Positions 63,933 through 64,000 of a stretch of 64,000 bases of DNA are shown here, piece after piece. Source of the DNA: Silvanigrella aquatica (GTDB lineage Bacteria > Bdellovibrionota_B > Oligoflexia > Silvanigrellales > Silvanigrellaceae); assembly GCF_001907975.1 (NCBI RefSeq), contig NZ_CP017834.1:2864987-2928986 (forward strand). The letters are read 5' to 3'. Each line of letters begins with the position of its first letter. Within the stretch, counting starts at the first letter, position 1. The translations under genes were made by a program, and so were the position numbers. Under the pieces are notes generated by a model that did not search any database, was not told where the DNA came from, and saw only the letters and a list, made by a program, of their open reading frames with translations.

Positions 63933-64000
63933 ATGATAGATTCATTCAAAAACATACCTCTTTTCAAAGATCTCAGCGAAGATCAACTCGAACGACTCCA
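63933..64000 (+). CDS. Cyclic-nucleotide-binding-domain protein, N-terminus only (runs off window)
   Basis: The last 68 bases open a frame beginning MIDSFKNIPLFKDLSEDQLERL, the typical first helix of CRP/FNR-like and other cNMP-binding domains. The gene continues past the window, so an output domain cannot be seen. GGAG lies 11 bases before the ATG. Confidence 0.6.
   Translation, partial: MIDSFKNIPLFKDLSEDQLERL

Overview
The window is AT-rich bacterial chromosome from a Gram-negative organism. It encodes a Pal-type OmpA lipoprotein, several signal-peptide lipoproteins, beta-barrel outer-membrane proteins and porins, and CheZ-like and receiver/PilZ proteins. The base composition and gene mix (GldA/F/G-like ABC system, secreted M13 and S8 proteases, Zn-ribbon/CarD-like protein, many Asn/Lys/Ile-rich secreted proteins) suggest a member of the Bdellovibrionota/Oligoflexia, perhaps a Silvanigrella-like lineage. 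That assignment is inference from gene content only. There is no prophage, CRISPR array, rRNA or replication origin that I can see.

Layout. 1-7.2 kb: rpsP, rpsT, an ATP-grasp ligase, pal, a TM2/zinc-ribbon membrane protein, orn, valS and a LOG-family protein. 7.4-12.1 kb: a methyltransferase, a secreted M13 metallopeptidase, the azlCD branched-chain amino-acid exporter and an HU-type DNA-binding protein. 12.4-15.2 kb: an eno / small ORF / DnaC-like ATPase operon. 15.2-19.1 kb: a SulP transporter fused to a gamma-carbonic anhydrase, followed by two SPFH proteins. 19.1-24.7 kb: small secreted proteins, a porin, the NifU-like/ApbC Fe-S pair and a receiver-PilZ protein. 24.9-29.5 kb: two divergent paralogous lipoproteins carrying glycogen-synthase-like glycosyltransferase domains. 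29.6-35.3 kb: tRNA-Asn and a five-gene GldA/GldF/GldG/DUF4340/NrtR-like operon. 35.4-38.0 kb: a response regulator coupled to an ACT-less aspartokinase, an NAD(P)-binding protein and a secreted protein.

38.2-44.2 kb is a biotin locus: bioB-bioF and a bioD-bioA fusion, divergent from a KAS III-like gene with an intact Cys-His-Asn triad that could supply the pimeloyl precursor as BioZ does. 44.1-48.8 kb is the most unusual part. A 19-codon peptide gene with its own promoter, Shine-Dalgarno site and hairpin is separated by a complete insertion sequence (18-bp perfect inverted repeats, 4-bp TTTA target duplication) from a haem-oxygenase-like diiron-type protein and an MsbA-like ABC exporter. With the insertion removed, the three would lie in one short colinear cassette: peptide, candidate modification enzyme, exporter.

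49-53.9 kb: a CheZ-like phosphatase, a pseudo-receiver/TPR protein, a CarD-like protein, an outer-membrane protein and tyrS. 54-61.8 kb: a DMT transporter, an S8 lipoprotein protease and a four-gene operon (solute-binding protein, two ABCC/MRP-like half-transporters, SDR). 61.9-64 kb: purH, a 47-aa secreted cationic peptide with a strong promoter and a palindromic candidate operator, and the start of a cyclic-nucleotide-binding-domain protein cut by the window edge.
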